The notes: generated from the letters alone by a model not told the origin. A DNA stretch of 64,000 nucleotides from Inia geoffrensis (GCA_036417435.1 CM070900.1:31287496-31351495), one strand, 5' to 3'; counted from the stretch's first letter, positions 1-11,505 are shown. Translations and numbers: made by a program.

Positions 1-95
1 ATTTAGTATGTATATGATCAAAAATGGCATTATGCTGTGAAACTGTAAAAAAGTTTCTTGCAAGGAAAAGTTCAAGTACTTTTCAAAGGACTACT

Positions 96-241
96 GCTAT
101 TTTTATATTTTTCATGTCTGATTAATGAGAAACTTTTGAAACAATTTAATCTATCCAGGGATGTGAATGCTAGTTTCTATTTTTCAAGCCTGATTACAGA
201 AGAACTTCTAAAGCAGTTTAATCCGTTCAGGGATGCTAAAC
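96..241 (+). repeat. 72-bp imperfect tandem duplication
   Basis: Two adjacent units with a period of 72 bases; for example 106-165 aligns with 178-237 at 45 of 60 positions. Read in the frame of codon 106-108, both units are open and give similar peptides (YFSCLINEKLLKQFN and YFSSLITEELLKQFN). The frame stays open from about 58 to 282 but has no ATG. Mismatches are 3 at first, 4 at second and 8 at third codon positions. I do not recognise the peptide. It could be a relic of a coding repeat or chance. Confidence 0.6.
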
Positions 242-243
242 AA

Positions 244-1960
244 ATATGTCAACATTCATTTTGCATTTATGTCTGTACCAGTTAAAGGAAGAAATGTGGA
301 AATAAACAGAATTTAGAATTTGCTCTCTTTTTTAAGAACTAAGAGACGCCAGGGCATTTCATATTTTATATAGAGAATTCAAACTCCTTAGATAAATGTA
401 TTTCAGATTGAAGTTTTTAGTAGCTTTACCAAACAGTTTATGGGGTGGTACTCTGCCAAAAAGTGAGCTATAACTTTATAGTTCACTATTATGAGAAGAC
501 ATGTGTTCTAAGCTTTTCTCTAAGGACAATCACATATATTAAATTTTGAATACAAAATTATGTTTGACATTTAATTGGAACCTGATTTACCCTTAAAAAT
601 AAATAATATAAAATCTGCCCTGTAGTACTTTGGTTGAAACAATTGTTTATTTTCTATATTTCAGATTTATTCCTTCATATCTACAGTACATATTACTTAT
701 GATATACATACATATCTATAGCTATATGTAGATATATAGATATATGCTGCCTGGGTGTATATATAATTTGGAACCTTCTCTTGAGAGAAATATAAAACAT
801 TTTTCAAAGAAAACAATTATATGTTATAAAATATATTTTACATCAGTAAAAATATTCTAAATTGTTAAAATTCATATATCCAATCACCAGTAATTAATTT
901 TACAAAACGAGGCTGACAAGTTCACACGCATTCAACCATGTTTTACAGGGAATTAATACTGGAGAATGACAGATGAAACATAATCAAGATTCGATGTGAG
1001 TAATTAATATGGGAAAGGTCAGTTTGGGGAAAAAAAGTTTACTTTGCAGTCTTCTTAAGGTTAGCAAATAGGGGTCAGTACCACAGCTGGGACAGACAAC
1101 ATTTCCCATCACTCATATCTACTGTGCTAGTCTGATGCGGATATGGCCCATTGTCAAATCTCAATGATATCAAATCAAGCTGAATAATAGTTTTAATATC
1201 TGAAAATATGCAGAACATGTGTGGACTATTTACAGTTTTCCTAACAATAAAATACCTGATAAACTTCATTTCAATGTGCTGGGTAAATAAGCACACACAT
1301 TAAGCAAGACGTATGGCTTAAAATTCATTGCAAGTTTGTAGGTCGCTCTGCATTGTATTGGGATTTTCACTATCAGATTAAATTGCATAATGAATCACCT
1401 CGAAAGAATCCAGTGATTCTGTAATACACAATAATGAAATGTACAGTATATGAAATACATTATCTCATATTTTAACCATATGCTAAGTGAACATAGAAGG
1501 TAGAGATGGACCTGTGTTTATGGAAGTGTTTTCTTAAATGTGTTGGGAGGAAAACTTAAGCATATTGTGACATATTATTTAGTCTCTAGACTCAGCCTGC
1601 CACATACCAAGTAAAATTCACTATGTTGCCAACTTCCTTGGATTTGCACTCACTGAGGCAGTTGAGGTCAGCGCTTTGTGAAGGCATGACATTTAGTATA
1701 GTTTAAATGATTTCAAAAAGCCAATCTAAAAATATATTCTCTGCTTGCCACCATTGTAACTGACATTAACATTATTCTTTAGTCTTCGTGGAAATGCGTT
1801 CACCTATCCATCTACCCATGCTTCCAACTGCATGGCCGACCATTCAACCACCCTTTCAGACATACACACATTTATATCAGAAAACATTTATTCATGTACA
1901 GATTCATTCTTTTTTAAAATTCTGCAAAAATTGTGACATATGCTAGCATGATGAGAGATA
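244..1960. other. Anonymous AT-rich DNA
   Basis: No gene or recognisable repeat. There is a short TATA/GATA-rich tract around 700-750 and a CA/ATCC-flavoured stretch around 1800-1870. Short open frames here (for example 1075-1296 minus) have no family resemblance and no coding signature. Confidence 0.5.
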
Positions 1961-2230
1961 TAGCAGTTTAAAAACAAAACAAAACAAAGTCCCCGCCCTC
2001 TTGGAATTTAAAGTAAGGAAATAGGAGAGTATTCAGGTATTAAAGGGAAAATTACAGTATGATATGTTCAATGAAATGAGATGTACAAGGCACTGAGAGA
2101 TTTTTTGGGAGACAGTCTGAAGAACTTGGGTAGAACTTCTTGAGAAAGGAATGTCTAAGCTCAGGCCAAGAATATGCTTTGATAGGAACCAAATCTGAGA
2201 GGTGGGAGTAGAGAGGAAAAAAACAGTGAT
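1960..2230 (+). repeat. Ancient mammalian repeat fragment (family A)
   Basis: The text 'aagtccccgccctcttggaa' followed by a purine-rich stretch resembles a widespread old mammalian repeat whose consensus reads 'aaagtccctgccctcatgg'. I cannot name the family securely. It is the same family as 11505-12825. Confidence 0.35.
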
Positions 2231-2289
2231 GATTTTTGCTAACTTTCAAAATGATTGATAATAATCATTATCAATACTGATTGAAGTTC

Positions 2290-2440
2290 TCTGTATATCT
2301 GGTAATATATTATACAAATTATCTTCCTTAATTACTAAAATCAATTACAACAATCTTTAAATAGATAAAAATAGGTGCAGAGATGTTATACAGTTCTATT
2401 TCCAAGGTCACAAAACTAATTCAGTATTTCTCTGGCTTTT
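2290..2440 (-). repeat. MIR SINE, degraded
   Basis: Carries the reverse-complement MIR pattern: 'ggtgcagagatgttatac' then 'ccaaggtcacaaaactaatt', matching the MIR core 'gaggcacagagaggttaag...ccaaggtcacacagctagt'. Heavily diverged. Confidence 0.4.
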
Positions 2441-3020
2441 ACTTTGATCATCTGTTAAGGTTCTAAACTCATGCATGTCTGGGGTTGTGGTATTATGCCA
2501 TAGAAAGCAGGTATCTGTGAAAGCCTGCTCTATCATGGTATAGTATATTGTGGAGGAGGTTGGAGGGATTAATATGAGTTTGGAGGGAAAGTATGAAGGT
2601 TTCAGGCTGTAGAGATTGTATGAGTTTAAGAGAAGTAGGGGTCACAAAGCAAAGTATAGAATAATCAAACATAACAATACCTATTTAACTGTTTTGCCTT
2701 AAGAATATCTACTTCTTAAATTGGCTACTATTTAATGAAAACTGGTTGACACTCTTACACATTTAGTGAGGTAAAATACAACATTTCCCATGCTAGCTTA
2801 AAAATTTCAAGGACACAATATTTTACATTACTCCAAACAGGAATCAAGTATTTTAGGAGAACACCTAACGCTTATAATTAATTCATAGCATAGATTTACA
2901 AAATACTGATATAACAAGAGCTCTAACTGTTGATATGGATACCAACACAGATAAATAGATACCGCTAATATCATGATCTATACAGATATCAGTAGCACAA
3001 TGTATCAGGAGAACCAGTAT
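2440..3020. other. Anonymous DNA
   Basis: Nothing recognised; AT-rich with no sustained open frame. Confidence 0.4.
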
Positions 3021-3024
3021 AACC

Positions 3025-3220
3025 TGACTGAAATTCTGACTCCTTTATTTTCTAGTGTTTAACTTTAGACAAATCATATCATCTCACTGAGCTTCAGTTT
3101 TCATGATTATAAAGTATAAACATCAGTTCCTATCTGGAAGGGTTTAATAAAAAAATGGTGATATAAAATATAGTTCAGCATCTGCTATTCTTATAATATT
3201 CAATATCTGATAAATAATAT
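3025..3220 (+). repeat. MIR SINE, degraded
   Basis: Plus-strand MIR order: 'gactcctttattttctagtg', then 'caaatcatatcatctcactg', then 'agcttcagttttcat', then the degraded regulatory-like tail. Matches the MIR 'ctgtgtgacctt...ctcagtttcctcat' core. Confidence 0.5.
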
Positions 3221-3306
3221 TGCTACTGTAAAATTTACCAGCCCTCCACTGAGCAATGTGGCACCAGGTTAATGAAAGTAAGTACATAAAACAAAATATT
3301 TGCAAA

Positions 3307-3362
3307 ATTTCTCTCTCCCTCTCTTATATATGTATTAATTTCTCTCTTTCTCTCTCACATAC
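3307..3362. repeat. CT-rich simple repeat
   Basis: Imperfect (TCTC)n blocks on each side of a short TATATG stretch. Confidence 0.6.
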
Positions 3363-3364
3363 AT

Positions 3365-4017
3365 ATATCTAGAATATATAAAGAACTCCTAAAATTCAAT
3401 AGAAGACAATGGAGCTAATAAAAAATATGGAAATATATATGAACAAGAAATTTATAAAAGGAGAAATACAAATGACTAATAAGTAATCTGAAAAAATGCA
3501 AATTAAAACAATGAAATATCTGAAAGAGTGAAAATATCTAATGTTGACAAAGATGTAAGGAAATAAATTATCATGTATATCTAGAAACCAATTTTTAGTT
3601 ATCTATCAAACTTTTTAAAGTGTATTCTCTTTCAGTCACAATTCTGCTTGTAAATTCCTAATACAGAATCTTATCATTTAGGCAGGTAGAAAGATATTCA
3701 CTGTTCTTATTATTTACATAAAAAAGGAAGTATTCTAAATTCCATAAATAGAATAATGCTTTAACAAATGCTTTAACAAAATGTCTACAATGTAGAATAG
3801 TATTCATAGGTTTGAAACAGATGTATAGATTATCTATTTGTCTATCTATCTATCCATCTATAGAATTTCTCCACAAGATAATTTAAACTGAAAAAAAAAG
3901 GTGCAAAACTATTACTCAAGAACATTTATGTAAAAACATAGATTCACACAAACACATAAACACACACACAAGACTCCCAACTACATTTCTGAAAGCATAT
4001 CTCTTTAAATACGTTGT
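3365..4017 (+). repeat. Old L1 fragment (ORF2 3' part to 3' UTR)
   Basis: The start 'gaatatataaagaactccta' is the well-known L1 ORF2 stretch upstream of the C-terminal region, followed by 'aatgcaaattaaaacaatga'. It is too mutated for an open frame. An internal tandem 12-mer, AATGCTTTAACA, is repeated at 3755-3766 and 3767-3778, and a (TATC)n tract lies near 3836-3862. A younger L1 tail was inserted into or next to its 3' end. Confidence 0.55.
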
Positions 4018-4029
4018 GGAAAAAAGTGT

Positions 4030-4229
4030 GTAAAATAGATAGCTAGTGGGAACCTGCTGTGTAGCACAGGGAGCTCAACTCGGTGTTCTATGATGACCTA
4101 CAGGGGTGGGTGGGAGGGAGGCTCAAGAGGGAGGGGATATATGTATATATTAAGCTGATTCACTTTGTTGTACAGCAGAAACTAACACCATTGAAAAGCA
4201 ATTATACTCCAATAAAAAAATAAAGATAA
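4030..4229 (+). mobile_element. L1 3' end, severely 5'-truncated
   Basis: Typical cetartiodactyl L1 3' UTR: 'acctgctgtgtagcacaggg', a G-rich polypurine tract, 'ctgattcactttgttgtac', 'cagcagaaactaacacc' and a terminal 'caataaaaaaataaag'. Flanked by an approximate target duplication GGAAAAAAGTGT (4018-4029) and the same with one extra A (4230-4242). Contains a strong G-quadruplex motif at 4103-4118 (four G tracts with one-base loops). Confidence 0.85.
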
Positions 4230-4242
4230 GGAAAAAAAGTGT

Positions 4243-4733
4243 TTTTACATAAGAAATGTAAGAAATACACAAGAAAATAAATCTAACGCTTGTGAAAGGA
4301 AATACAATTTATGGTGATGTGGGGTGAAAAGGGTATTTAACTTTTTACCCTATTTTTTAATATAGAAAGAAGAATATTAACTAATACTTTGTGATTTAAA
4401 AAATAATAGATTTTGGACTTTCTGGAATTTTGCTGTAATGTTGAGAGGAAGCAGGCTGTAAGCTGGGAGCTCTAAATGTTAGAGTGAGCTTAGACACGAA
4501 CTGTAAATACCATGTTATTCATGATACTTAACATTCTTGTGGCTCCCTTCCTATTTTTCAACTAAAAAAACTACTTTGGAACATAAAGACACAATGTGAA
4601 TTAAAGAAAACTATTAGCAATCTTTCAGTATCTTTACTTATCATTATTGTTAGTGAGAGATTATAAAATGGTAATGAGGCATACTATTGTGAATTTAACA
4701 ATCACCCCTAAACTTTAGAAGCTAATTTCAAAT
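4243..4733. other. Anonymous AT-rich DNA
   Basis: Nothing recognised between the L1 tail and the following SINE. Confidence 0.4.
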
Positions 4734-4743
4734 TGACTTAGTA

Positions 4744-4960
4744 TTTTTTTTTTTTTTTTTTTTTTTTTGTGGTACGCGGGCCTCTCACTGTTGTGGCCTC
4801 TCCCGTTGCGGAGCACAGGCTCCGGACACGCAGGCTCTGCGGCCATGGCTCACGGGCCCAGCCACTCCGCGGCATGTGGGATCCTCCCGAACCGGGGCAT
4901 GAACCCATGTCCCCTGCATCAGGAGGCGGACTCTCAACCACTGCGCCACCAGGGAAGCCC
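4744..4960 (-). mobile_element. CHR-type tRNA-derived SINE
   Basis: A poly(T) tail at the left and the tRNA-like head at the right (...GCGCCACCAGGGAAGCCC) show minus orientation. Flanked by a perfect 10-bp target duplication TGACTTAGTA at 4734-4743 and 4961-4970. GC-rich against AT-rich surroundings and well preserved, so relatively recent. Open frames crossing it (4738-5064 minus, 4767-4982 plus) are read-through of the element and not genes. Confidence 0.95.
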
Positions 4961-5309
4961 TGACTTAGTATTCTTGAGTTGACAAATTCCATCCTGGACA
5001 AGGGACTACAAATACATATGCTAAAAGCTGCACCCCTCAGTGAAATGCTATCTCTCGTTATCATTATGAAATAAAAAGGTGTCTACTTCCTAATCATGTA
5101 TTATTGTGATTAAAATCCTCTTTTTCACACATCTCTGACTTTTCTCATTTAGGATAAAAACTGACAACATCTCTTGTTTTTGATGACTCCAGTCTTCCAG
5201 AGATCCTCTGAAGATGAATTTCATCTTATATGATGCAAGAGAAAATAGCTTTGGACTTTGAATCAAAATTTGGATTATTTCTCTTTAGGAAAATGTTTAG
5301 GCTTTTCTA

Positions 5310-5425
5310 TTTTATCCATTTGACTCTGCACTACTTGAAAGCAAGGATTAAGTCTTAGCTATCTTTCAATTCCTGCCACTTAGTATAGTGTCTGATATTC
5401 ATTATATGTCAGCTGAATAAATATC
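5310..5425 (+). repeat. L2 LINE 3' end
   Basis: The pattern 'ctacttgaaagcaaggatt...ttcctgccacttagtatagt...cagctgaataaata' follows the L2 3' consensus (gagggcagggatt...cagtgcctggcacatag...caataaat). Confidence 0.5.
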
Positions 5426-5460
5426 TTACCTAAGATTCAATAACAATAATCTAAGGTTAA

Positions 5461-5640
5461 GGATCTTGGAATTTGGAGCCAAAAAACTAACATTAGAATC
5501 CTGGACTTACTGCTTATAAAGTAGACTACAGTCAATTTATGTAGCCTGTCTGTCTACTTCCTTACCTGTAAACTAGATATAACCATACTTAACAGATAGA
5601 GTTGCTGGAAAGATTAAATGAGGTGACTAACTGAAATCAT
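5461..5640 (+). repeat. MIR SINE
   Basis: Starts 'ggatcttggaatttggagcc' and continues through 'cttccttacctgtaaact' to 'gctggaaagattaaatgagg', in MIR consensus order on the plus strand. Confidence 0.65.
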
Positions 5641-5649
5641 TTATATATT

Positions 5650-6010
5650 TAAGATGATTATTAAACTATATGCCTTGTACTATCTAGTCAAGGGAGATAC
5701 ATAAGTACATAAGTTAAATAGAGTCCCTACCCTCATGCAGCTACATTCCCATGGAGGAAATAGGCATTAATAAAATAATTATATGATTAATTATAAAGAG
5801 AAGTACAGGGAATCTGAATTTTTAATAAATGAAGAAAATTTCCTAATGATATAAATTTAAAGGACAAGTTATGAAGCATTATTGATGCTTATCAAAGGAA
5901 GAGTAGGGTGATACACAAGAGAGGAACAATGCATACTATGGGTATAGCATTCTCAAGGTTAAGTGAGGAAGGAAGGTAGGTAGGTGAATTGAGAGGGGCT
6001 AGATTTAGCA
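5650..6010 (+). repeat. Ancient mammalian repeat fragment (family A)
   Basis: 'tatgccttgtactatctag' and 'gagtccctaccctcatgcag' match the 5' portion of the same unnamed ancient family seen at 11505-12825 (consensus '...gtccctgccctcatggagc'). Confidence 0.5.
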
Positions 6011-6089
6011 AAAGATAATGTACAGAAGACTCTTGGCAGAAGATCAGGTCTATGGTAGATACTCAATAACCTATAAGGAGGATGAGGAA

Positions 6090-6125
6090 GATGATGGCAA
6101 TAATGATGATGATGATAATGATAAA
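6090..6125. repeat. (GAT)n-rich microsatellite
   Basis: Short imperfect GAT/AAT repeats, 'aatgatgatgatgataatg'. Confidence 0.6.
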
Positions 6126-6129
6126 ACAA

Positions 6130-7948
6130 TTTTCTGAAAAAACTTTAAACATGAGTTATCCAGTATGATGTATGCTGTAGAGTTACAATTTATTATCCTA
6201 TGGCCTATATGTTTGCCTAGCTACTTAACATCCCTACCTTCACTTTCTAAAAGTATAAGTAAGGACAAATTCAATCATCATCACCATCACCGTGGAAGCA
6301 ACTGATCATATCAATGGTTGAACTCATGGTCATGGTGGATAGTTAGTTATCATGATGATTTCCTCGGTTATGTGTTTAAGTTTAGAGAGAAGGAAAAAAA
6401 AAAAAAGGAAGAGAGAATAACAGGGTCTAACTATTGAGGTCTTTCAGTCTTGATTAAACTGATTCAAAGAAAATAAGTGCAAATTCAATTGTTTCCAAAA
6501 TATATATACTGAACACGAATTTGGAATTTAGTTTGTGCTAAACCCTTTGCGCAAGGACAAAACAAAGTAACATCATAAGGCCACTTTTCGGAATGCAAAG
6601 AATTGTCTTTGAAATGAGATATCATCTGGGTTAAAGAGAAAGGTAAAATAAAATTCCTGTTTGCAAATATATTCTCAATTATCACAACATGTGTGGCCTA
6701 CTTGTAATATATAGAAAGGTTTGGACCACGACTCTATCAATAGTTTAAGCATCATCAGGTAATAGTTAAATTTTATTTTAGCATAAAAATACTAGAAATC
6801 CAAACCAATTATAAACACATTTCATCTAAAAGCACATGAATGCTCAAAATGTCATAATATTAATAACTGGTATCATTGACCATTTTGAATTCTCCATTAC
6901 ATTGTGTGGCTTTCAGAGTTCCCATTCAAGGGTTATCTATACATATAAATAGTAAGATGGCAAATCGGTTGCAGTATCAGCATAGCAAATCTTCAATACT
7001 ACTTAGTTTCAAGTTTAACAGAATTGTGAGAAGATAAGATGTCTAAGCTACCACCCATTTGATCTTATTAATTGAGGTCCATGATTACATATCTGTCATC
7101 TTAAAAATGTAGTCACCTATACTTTGAACAAAGGAGGATCAAACACCCAAACCACAAGCTAAGAGTTCACAACTTTACAGCACGTATCACAAAGTTTCTT
7201 AGAAAACTGTGCTTTGCTTTAATCATATGCTTTTTCAAGTTGCAACTTATGGGGGGGGGAATTTGGGTTACATATTCACTACCCAGTCCTGCATGATAAG
7301 GAAAATGTTAATTATCTAACAGCATGTTCACGTTTTCGACTAGTTGGCAAGTATAGAATTTTGGCTGCTATCGCTTCTCCAATAGGTACTGGAGTTTTAC
7401 ACATTTGTTATCAGCACAGAATTCACCTTGTCTAGTTGTACTGCCTACATATTCCACTGTTCCAGGACTCATTTGAGCATATAATAAATTGAGTTTCAAT
7501 GAGCTGGAACCTCCCGCTTCAGCTGACTTTTCAGCAAATTATTTTCCAGCTGCAGCTTCAGCAGGAGTTTTCCCACTCTTGAAAAGATGGCTATAATGGC
7601 CACATATTTATATGCCAATTCTAAAATCATTTTAATCGGCTAGTTATTATGCATTAAGTCAGTGATGAGCAAATTTAAAAAGGGTTCAAAGCACTGTATG
7701 TATATAGCAAGTAACTTTAATAGACTTAGTGTTTTGGCACTAAAGCCTGATATGACAAAAACAAGGTCAATATATTTGGGGCTTTGCCATAGAGCAGGAA
7801 AAATGCTGTTTTGCCATTTATAGTATACTTTACTGCATACTGATGTTCCAGCAAACATCACTGGAATATGAAGAAAGTATTTATGTTGAAGATCAGAAAA
7901 TTCCAAATTTTGACTCCAGTTTATCACTTCCATCTGCTACCATTTAAA
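6130..7948. other. Anonymous DNA, no gene recognised
   Basis: No repeat identified. The minus-strand frame 7640-7933 (97 residues) has no recognisable domain. Frames on the minus strand further left (about 7400-7600) are broken, so a degenerate processed pseudogene is possible but unsupported. A nine-G run lies near 7251-7259. Confidence 0.4.
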
Positions 7949-7963
7949 CACAAGTTCTCTCCT

Positions 7964-8184
7964 TTTCTTTTTTTTTTTTTTTTTTTTTTTTTTGCAGTAC
8001 GTGGGCCTCTCACTGTTGTGGCCTCTCCCGTTACAGAGCACAGGCTCCGGACGCGCAGGCTCAGTGGCCATGGCTCACGGGCCCAGCCGCTCCACGGCAT
8101 GTGGGATCTTCCCGGACCGGGGCACGGACCTACGTCCCCTGAATCGGCAGGCGGACTCTCAACCGCTGCGCCACCAGGGAAGCC
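7964..8184 (-). mobile_element. CHR-type tRNA-derived SINE
   Basis: Poly(T) at the left, head CCACCAGGGAAGCCC at the right. Perfect 15-bp target duplication CACAAGTTCTCTCCT at 7949-7963 and 8185-8199. Very similar to the copy at 4744-4960. The open frames 7868-8260 plus and 7924-8187 minus are translations across it. Confidence 0.95.
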
Positions 8185-8314
8185 CACAAGTTCTCTCCTG
8201 AAGCAAACAGTTATGAAGGGTATTCAAATCAAGCAGATTGAGATGGACATTGTGTTGTAGATCACTGGATTATCCCACTTAGGATTCTATAGATACTTGG
8301 CAGTTGCCTAACTG

Positions 8315-8468
8315 GAGGTATAGATATAGCTACATCAATATATCTATATAAATCTATATAGATATAGCTACAGATATAATATAGGTCTATCTATCCACAT
8401 ATAGCTATGGTATATCTATATACATTTATATAAATATAGGTATAACTATATCTATATATAAATAAATA
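8315..8468. repeat. Imperfect (TATAGA/TATCTA)n low-complexity tract
   Basis: About 150 bases of interleaved TATCTATATA and GATATAGC units, partly self-complementary. Confidence 0.7.
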
Positions 8469-8469
8469 T

Positions 8470-9670
8470 GTTAGGATACATGTAACACTAGTCACGTGTA
8501 GAGATACAAGGCATTTTACTGTCTATTATTGTCATTTGTCTGCTGTAGTTCTCCCCATACCTTACCTTTCTTTGATATTACAGTTTCGTGTATTTGAGAA
8601 ATTCTTCCCATGTCTGGTTGGACCCATAATGAACGGCAGAGAAAAATGGGAAATATAGGCAGAAATTAAGTAGAGTGTGCTTAAAAAGTTTGCAGGGCTA
8701 TTGAAAGAAGTCACAAATAAGATATATTTCAAGCAGAGAGTTGAAGAAAGTTGCACTCAAGAACTGGCAAACCTACAAATTGAAAAGAAAACTGATCAGA
8801 TGCAACCACTGGGATTTTTCAGTGGATATGCCTTAATTTTTATTGGGATACTTCAAAGTTTACTAAACACTCCAGGTACCATTTAAGGTTGCCATCTCTG
8901 CTCTAAAAGGGAATGATATTCTCAGCATGGTTATGACTGTGGAGCTCTGAACAGTAGCAATTTATGGGAACTTAGTTAAATAACTTACCAACTTTGAATT
9001 TGCACTTCCTTATCAGTAAAATAAGTGTTTTGAGTTAAATAATCAAGTTTCCTTCTAGTTCTAAAATTTTGTCTTTCTTTTGGAAAGGGGGTCACTCTGT
9101 TGTTGATTACTTTATTCAAGCTTACAATAAAAAACTAATAAATTCTATAGTCAGGGTTTGAATCCAGGTTTTTATTGTTGTTTTTGCTTAATGCCACATC
9201 CTCCTAAGAGCAATGCAACATTACCTTCCATGACAGTGTTCTCTGTATTGAAGGAGTGCAGAGCCTAGCCAACTGGAGAGAATCAACAAAGAGAAAAATT
9301 TCCACAAAGTTTAAGCTTTAAACAAATTGCCATTTTAATATAATCATTCGTGCATTTCATCTTTTTGAAGTAATTTTCTAAATGGCACTGTTTTAGATAC
9401 TTTCTTCTACCATTCTCCAACTTACCTTCTAAATCCTCTTCTTTTTGTTGTTTTATATTGCTCTGTTGACTAGATACATCTATGGACCACATATAGTGTA
9501 ATGTCATTCTCCATGGAATTTTATTCTCTTTGCTTGGTCTTTGTGAAGTGACTATTACTAGTCCATCTAAATTCTTCAATTTAACCAATTAAATTCCTTT
9601 CCATTAGTTTCTCAAACTCATCTCCAATTCAGTTGGTGAATATAGTGAGTGATTACAATATCAATACTTG
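8470..9670. other. Anonymous DNA with weak MIR traces
   Basis: Mostly unidentified. A weak plus-strand MIR-like pattern occurs at about 8940-9065 ('cttccttatcagtaaaataa'). Short open frames at 8677-8886 and 9283-9588 (minus) have no recognisable family. Confidence 0.35.
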
Positions 9671-9795
9671 GTTACTGACCATTCAACAGCCCACTTCCAT
9701 CCCCCTGTGGGCATGTGCCATGTTTTCCTTAGGGCTCCATTTCCTGCAGCACTTAGTACAGTGCTCAGTAAGTAACTAGTGAATGTTGACAAAAC
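9670..9795 (+). repeat. L2 LINE 3' end, degraded
   Basis: 'gggctccatttcctgcagc', 'acttagtacagtgctcagta' and 'agtgaatgttgac' follow the L2 3' tail. Confidence 0.45.
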
Positions 9796-10089
9796 TAAGG
9801 GATGAATTCACTTTCCCTCTCAATATATCCTATCAACAACTCTTATCCATTTCTCCATTTCACAAAGCTGGGAAGAGGAACCGAATATCTTTATAGTCAC
9901 CAAGTAAAGAAGGCAGAGATGACCCTATATGCTCCATTTTTGCATTAATAAACTGGTAGATTGAGAGACATGTTGAAAACCAAAGTTAACTTAAGTTTCT
10001 AATTTATATTACCCATTAAGAAATCTGATCTCTAGGTCCTGCTAAAATCAGAGTAATCATTAAATAATGTAAGCTATATCACACTAAAT
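9796..10089. other. Anonymous DNA
   Basis: Nothing recognised. Confidence 0.35.
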
Positions 10090-10555
10090 GCATACTTAAA
10101 ACTTTCTCATGGCAAGTCATTGCTCCTAATATAAAATTTAATCTTCACAGGACCACAAATTCCCACTTGATCTGGGTGCTACATACCTGTTTGAATTGGT
10201 CTGAGATCCCACCAATTTTTATCTTCACTCCCTATTCTCCAGATAAACTAGCTTTATATTCTCAATTATAAAAAGTTGAAATCCACAAATGGCCTGCAAC
10301 TAGTTCTACCATGGGCCTGAAATGCTTTTCCCCCAAGTCTTTTAGTGGCTAGTTTCTGATTAAACCCCGGACCTAAGCCTAAATACCACTTCCTCAGAGA
10401 AGCTTTCTCTGATCACCCAAAGCAACTACCCAGTCACTATCTATCCTATAAGCTAGTTAAATCTCTTTGTAGAATGTATAATGATCTTTGTAGGATGTTT
10501 AATGATTTCTTGCTTTTTTGTTTCTGTCCCTCTCACCAGAATATAAATTTTGTAG
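10090..10555 (+). repeat. L2 LINE fragment
   Basis: Contains 'gcctgaaatgcttttccccc' and 'cctaaataccacttcctcag' followed by 'agaagctttctctgatcacc', the characteristic L2 3' UTR order, ending near 'accagaatataaattttgta'. Confidence 0.6.
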
Positions 10556-10559
10556 TAAG

Positions 10560-10770
10560 TGTTGGAGAAAAGTAATTAAAGGCATGGGTTGTAGAGTCAG
10601 GCTGCAGTGGTTTGAATTTAGACACCAACACTACCTAGATGAATTACTTTGGGCGAGACCAATCCCTTCTCTAAGATTCAGCCTCCTCTTGTATAAAAAA
10701 ATAGGGATAAAAATAGTATCTGTCTCAGAAGTTTGTTGTGAAGATAGGATGAGAAAATGCATAGGTCTCA
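10560..10770 (+). repeat. MIR SINE
   Basis: 'gcatgggttgtagagtcagg...gaattactttgggcgagac...cagcctcctcttgtataaa...gtttgttgtgaagatagga' matches MIR along most of its length. Its 3' tail may continue to about 10855 ('acagtgcctagggccttata'). Confidence 0.7.
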
Positions 10771-10904
10771 ATAACATTATTCACGATTATTCACCATCAG
10801 GTACCCAGAACAAATAACAGTGCCTAGGGCCTTATAGCTTGATAAGTATTTATCAGATGAAAAAAATGAATGAATGTAATAACTCTGAATATTATTAATA
10901 ATTA

Positions 10905-11340
10905 ATTGTTAATAATTTCATAATTGATATTAAATATAATTATTAAATAATTAGGAAAATAAAACTTTATTCCTATACACTTTCTTTTTCCTTTCACATT
11001 CTCTCCCATCCACTCAGTGTTTTTTTTCTTCAACACTTTTCTCTCCTTCCTCCCTTTGAACCTTTTTTACTCTCAACTGTCTCTCATCTTCTGCTTGTCA
11101 ACAACCTCATGAGTCTCTCATCTTAAAAACAATCTCCCTATGTACCCCTTTCCTCTTTTTTTAATGGCCTTGAAACAGTAGCTAAACTTGTCTCCATTCA
11201 TTCCTAAACCTATTACATTACAGCTTCTGTCTCCTTACTTTCCTGGGATTGCTGCTGTCAAGGCCACCAGAAAATTTCTTTGTTCTTAAGTCCACTAGAC
11301 AATTTCTCATCTTTATCTTACTTAACTTACCAATTTCAGT
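10905..11340. other. AT-rich then pyrimidine-rich anonymous DNA
   Basis: An ATTAATAATT-rich patch (about 10895-10960) then a C/T-rich region (10980-11160). No family recognised. Confidence 0.35.
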
Positions 11341-11354
11341 TTATTCTTAGATAA

Positions 11355-11505
11355 TGCATAGGCACTGAAGGCAGAGAGATCAGAATTAAATTGTGCTTCA
11401 CACATTAAGGAATTTTGAGGCCTTGGGCAAGTTGCTTAATCCTGAGCTTCAGTCTTCTCAAATGCAAAAGGATAATGAAACTAATCTACCTCATTCAATT
11501 ATTTA
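11355..11505 (+). repeat. MIR SINE
   Basis: 'gaggccttgggcaagttgct' followed by 'taatcctgagcttcagtctt' is a clear MIR core on the plus strand. Confidence 0.65.

Noticed and set aside
6095..6125. CRISPR-like or regulatory direct repeats
   Set aside because: A short GAT microsatellite; there are no spaced identical repeats anywhere in the window.
7640..7933. 97-residue minus-strand open frame as a possible gene or processed pseudogene
   Set aside because: No recognisable domain, no clear poly(A) trace, and neighbouring frames are broken. I could not tie it to any protein.
7868..8260. 130-residue plus-strand open frame
   Set aside because: It runs through the poly(T) tail and body of a minus-strand CHR SINE; the Phe run is the tail.
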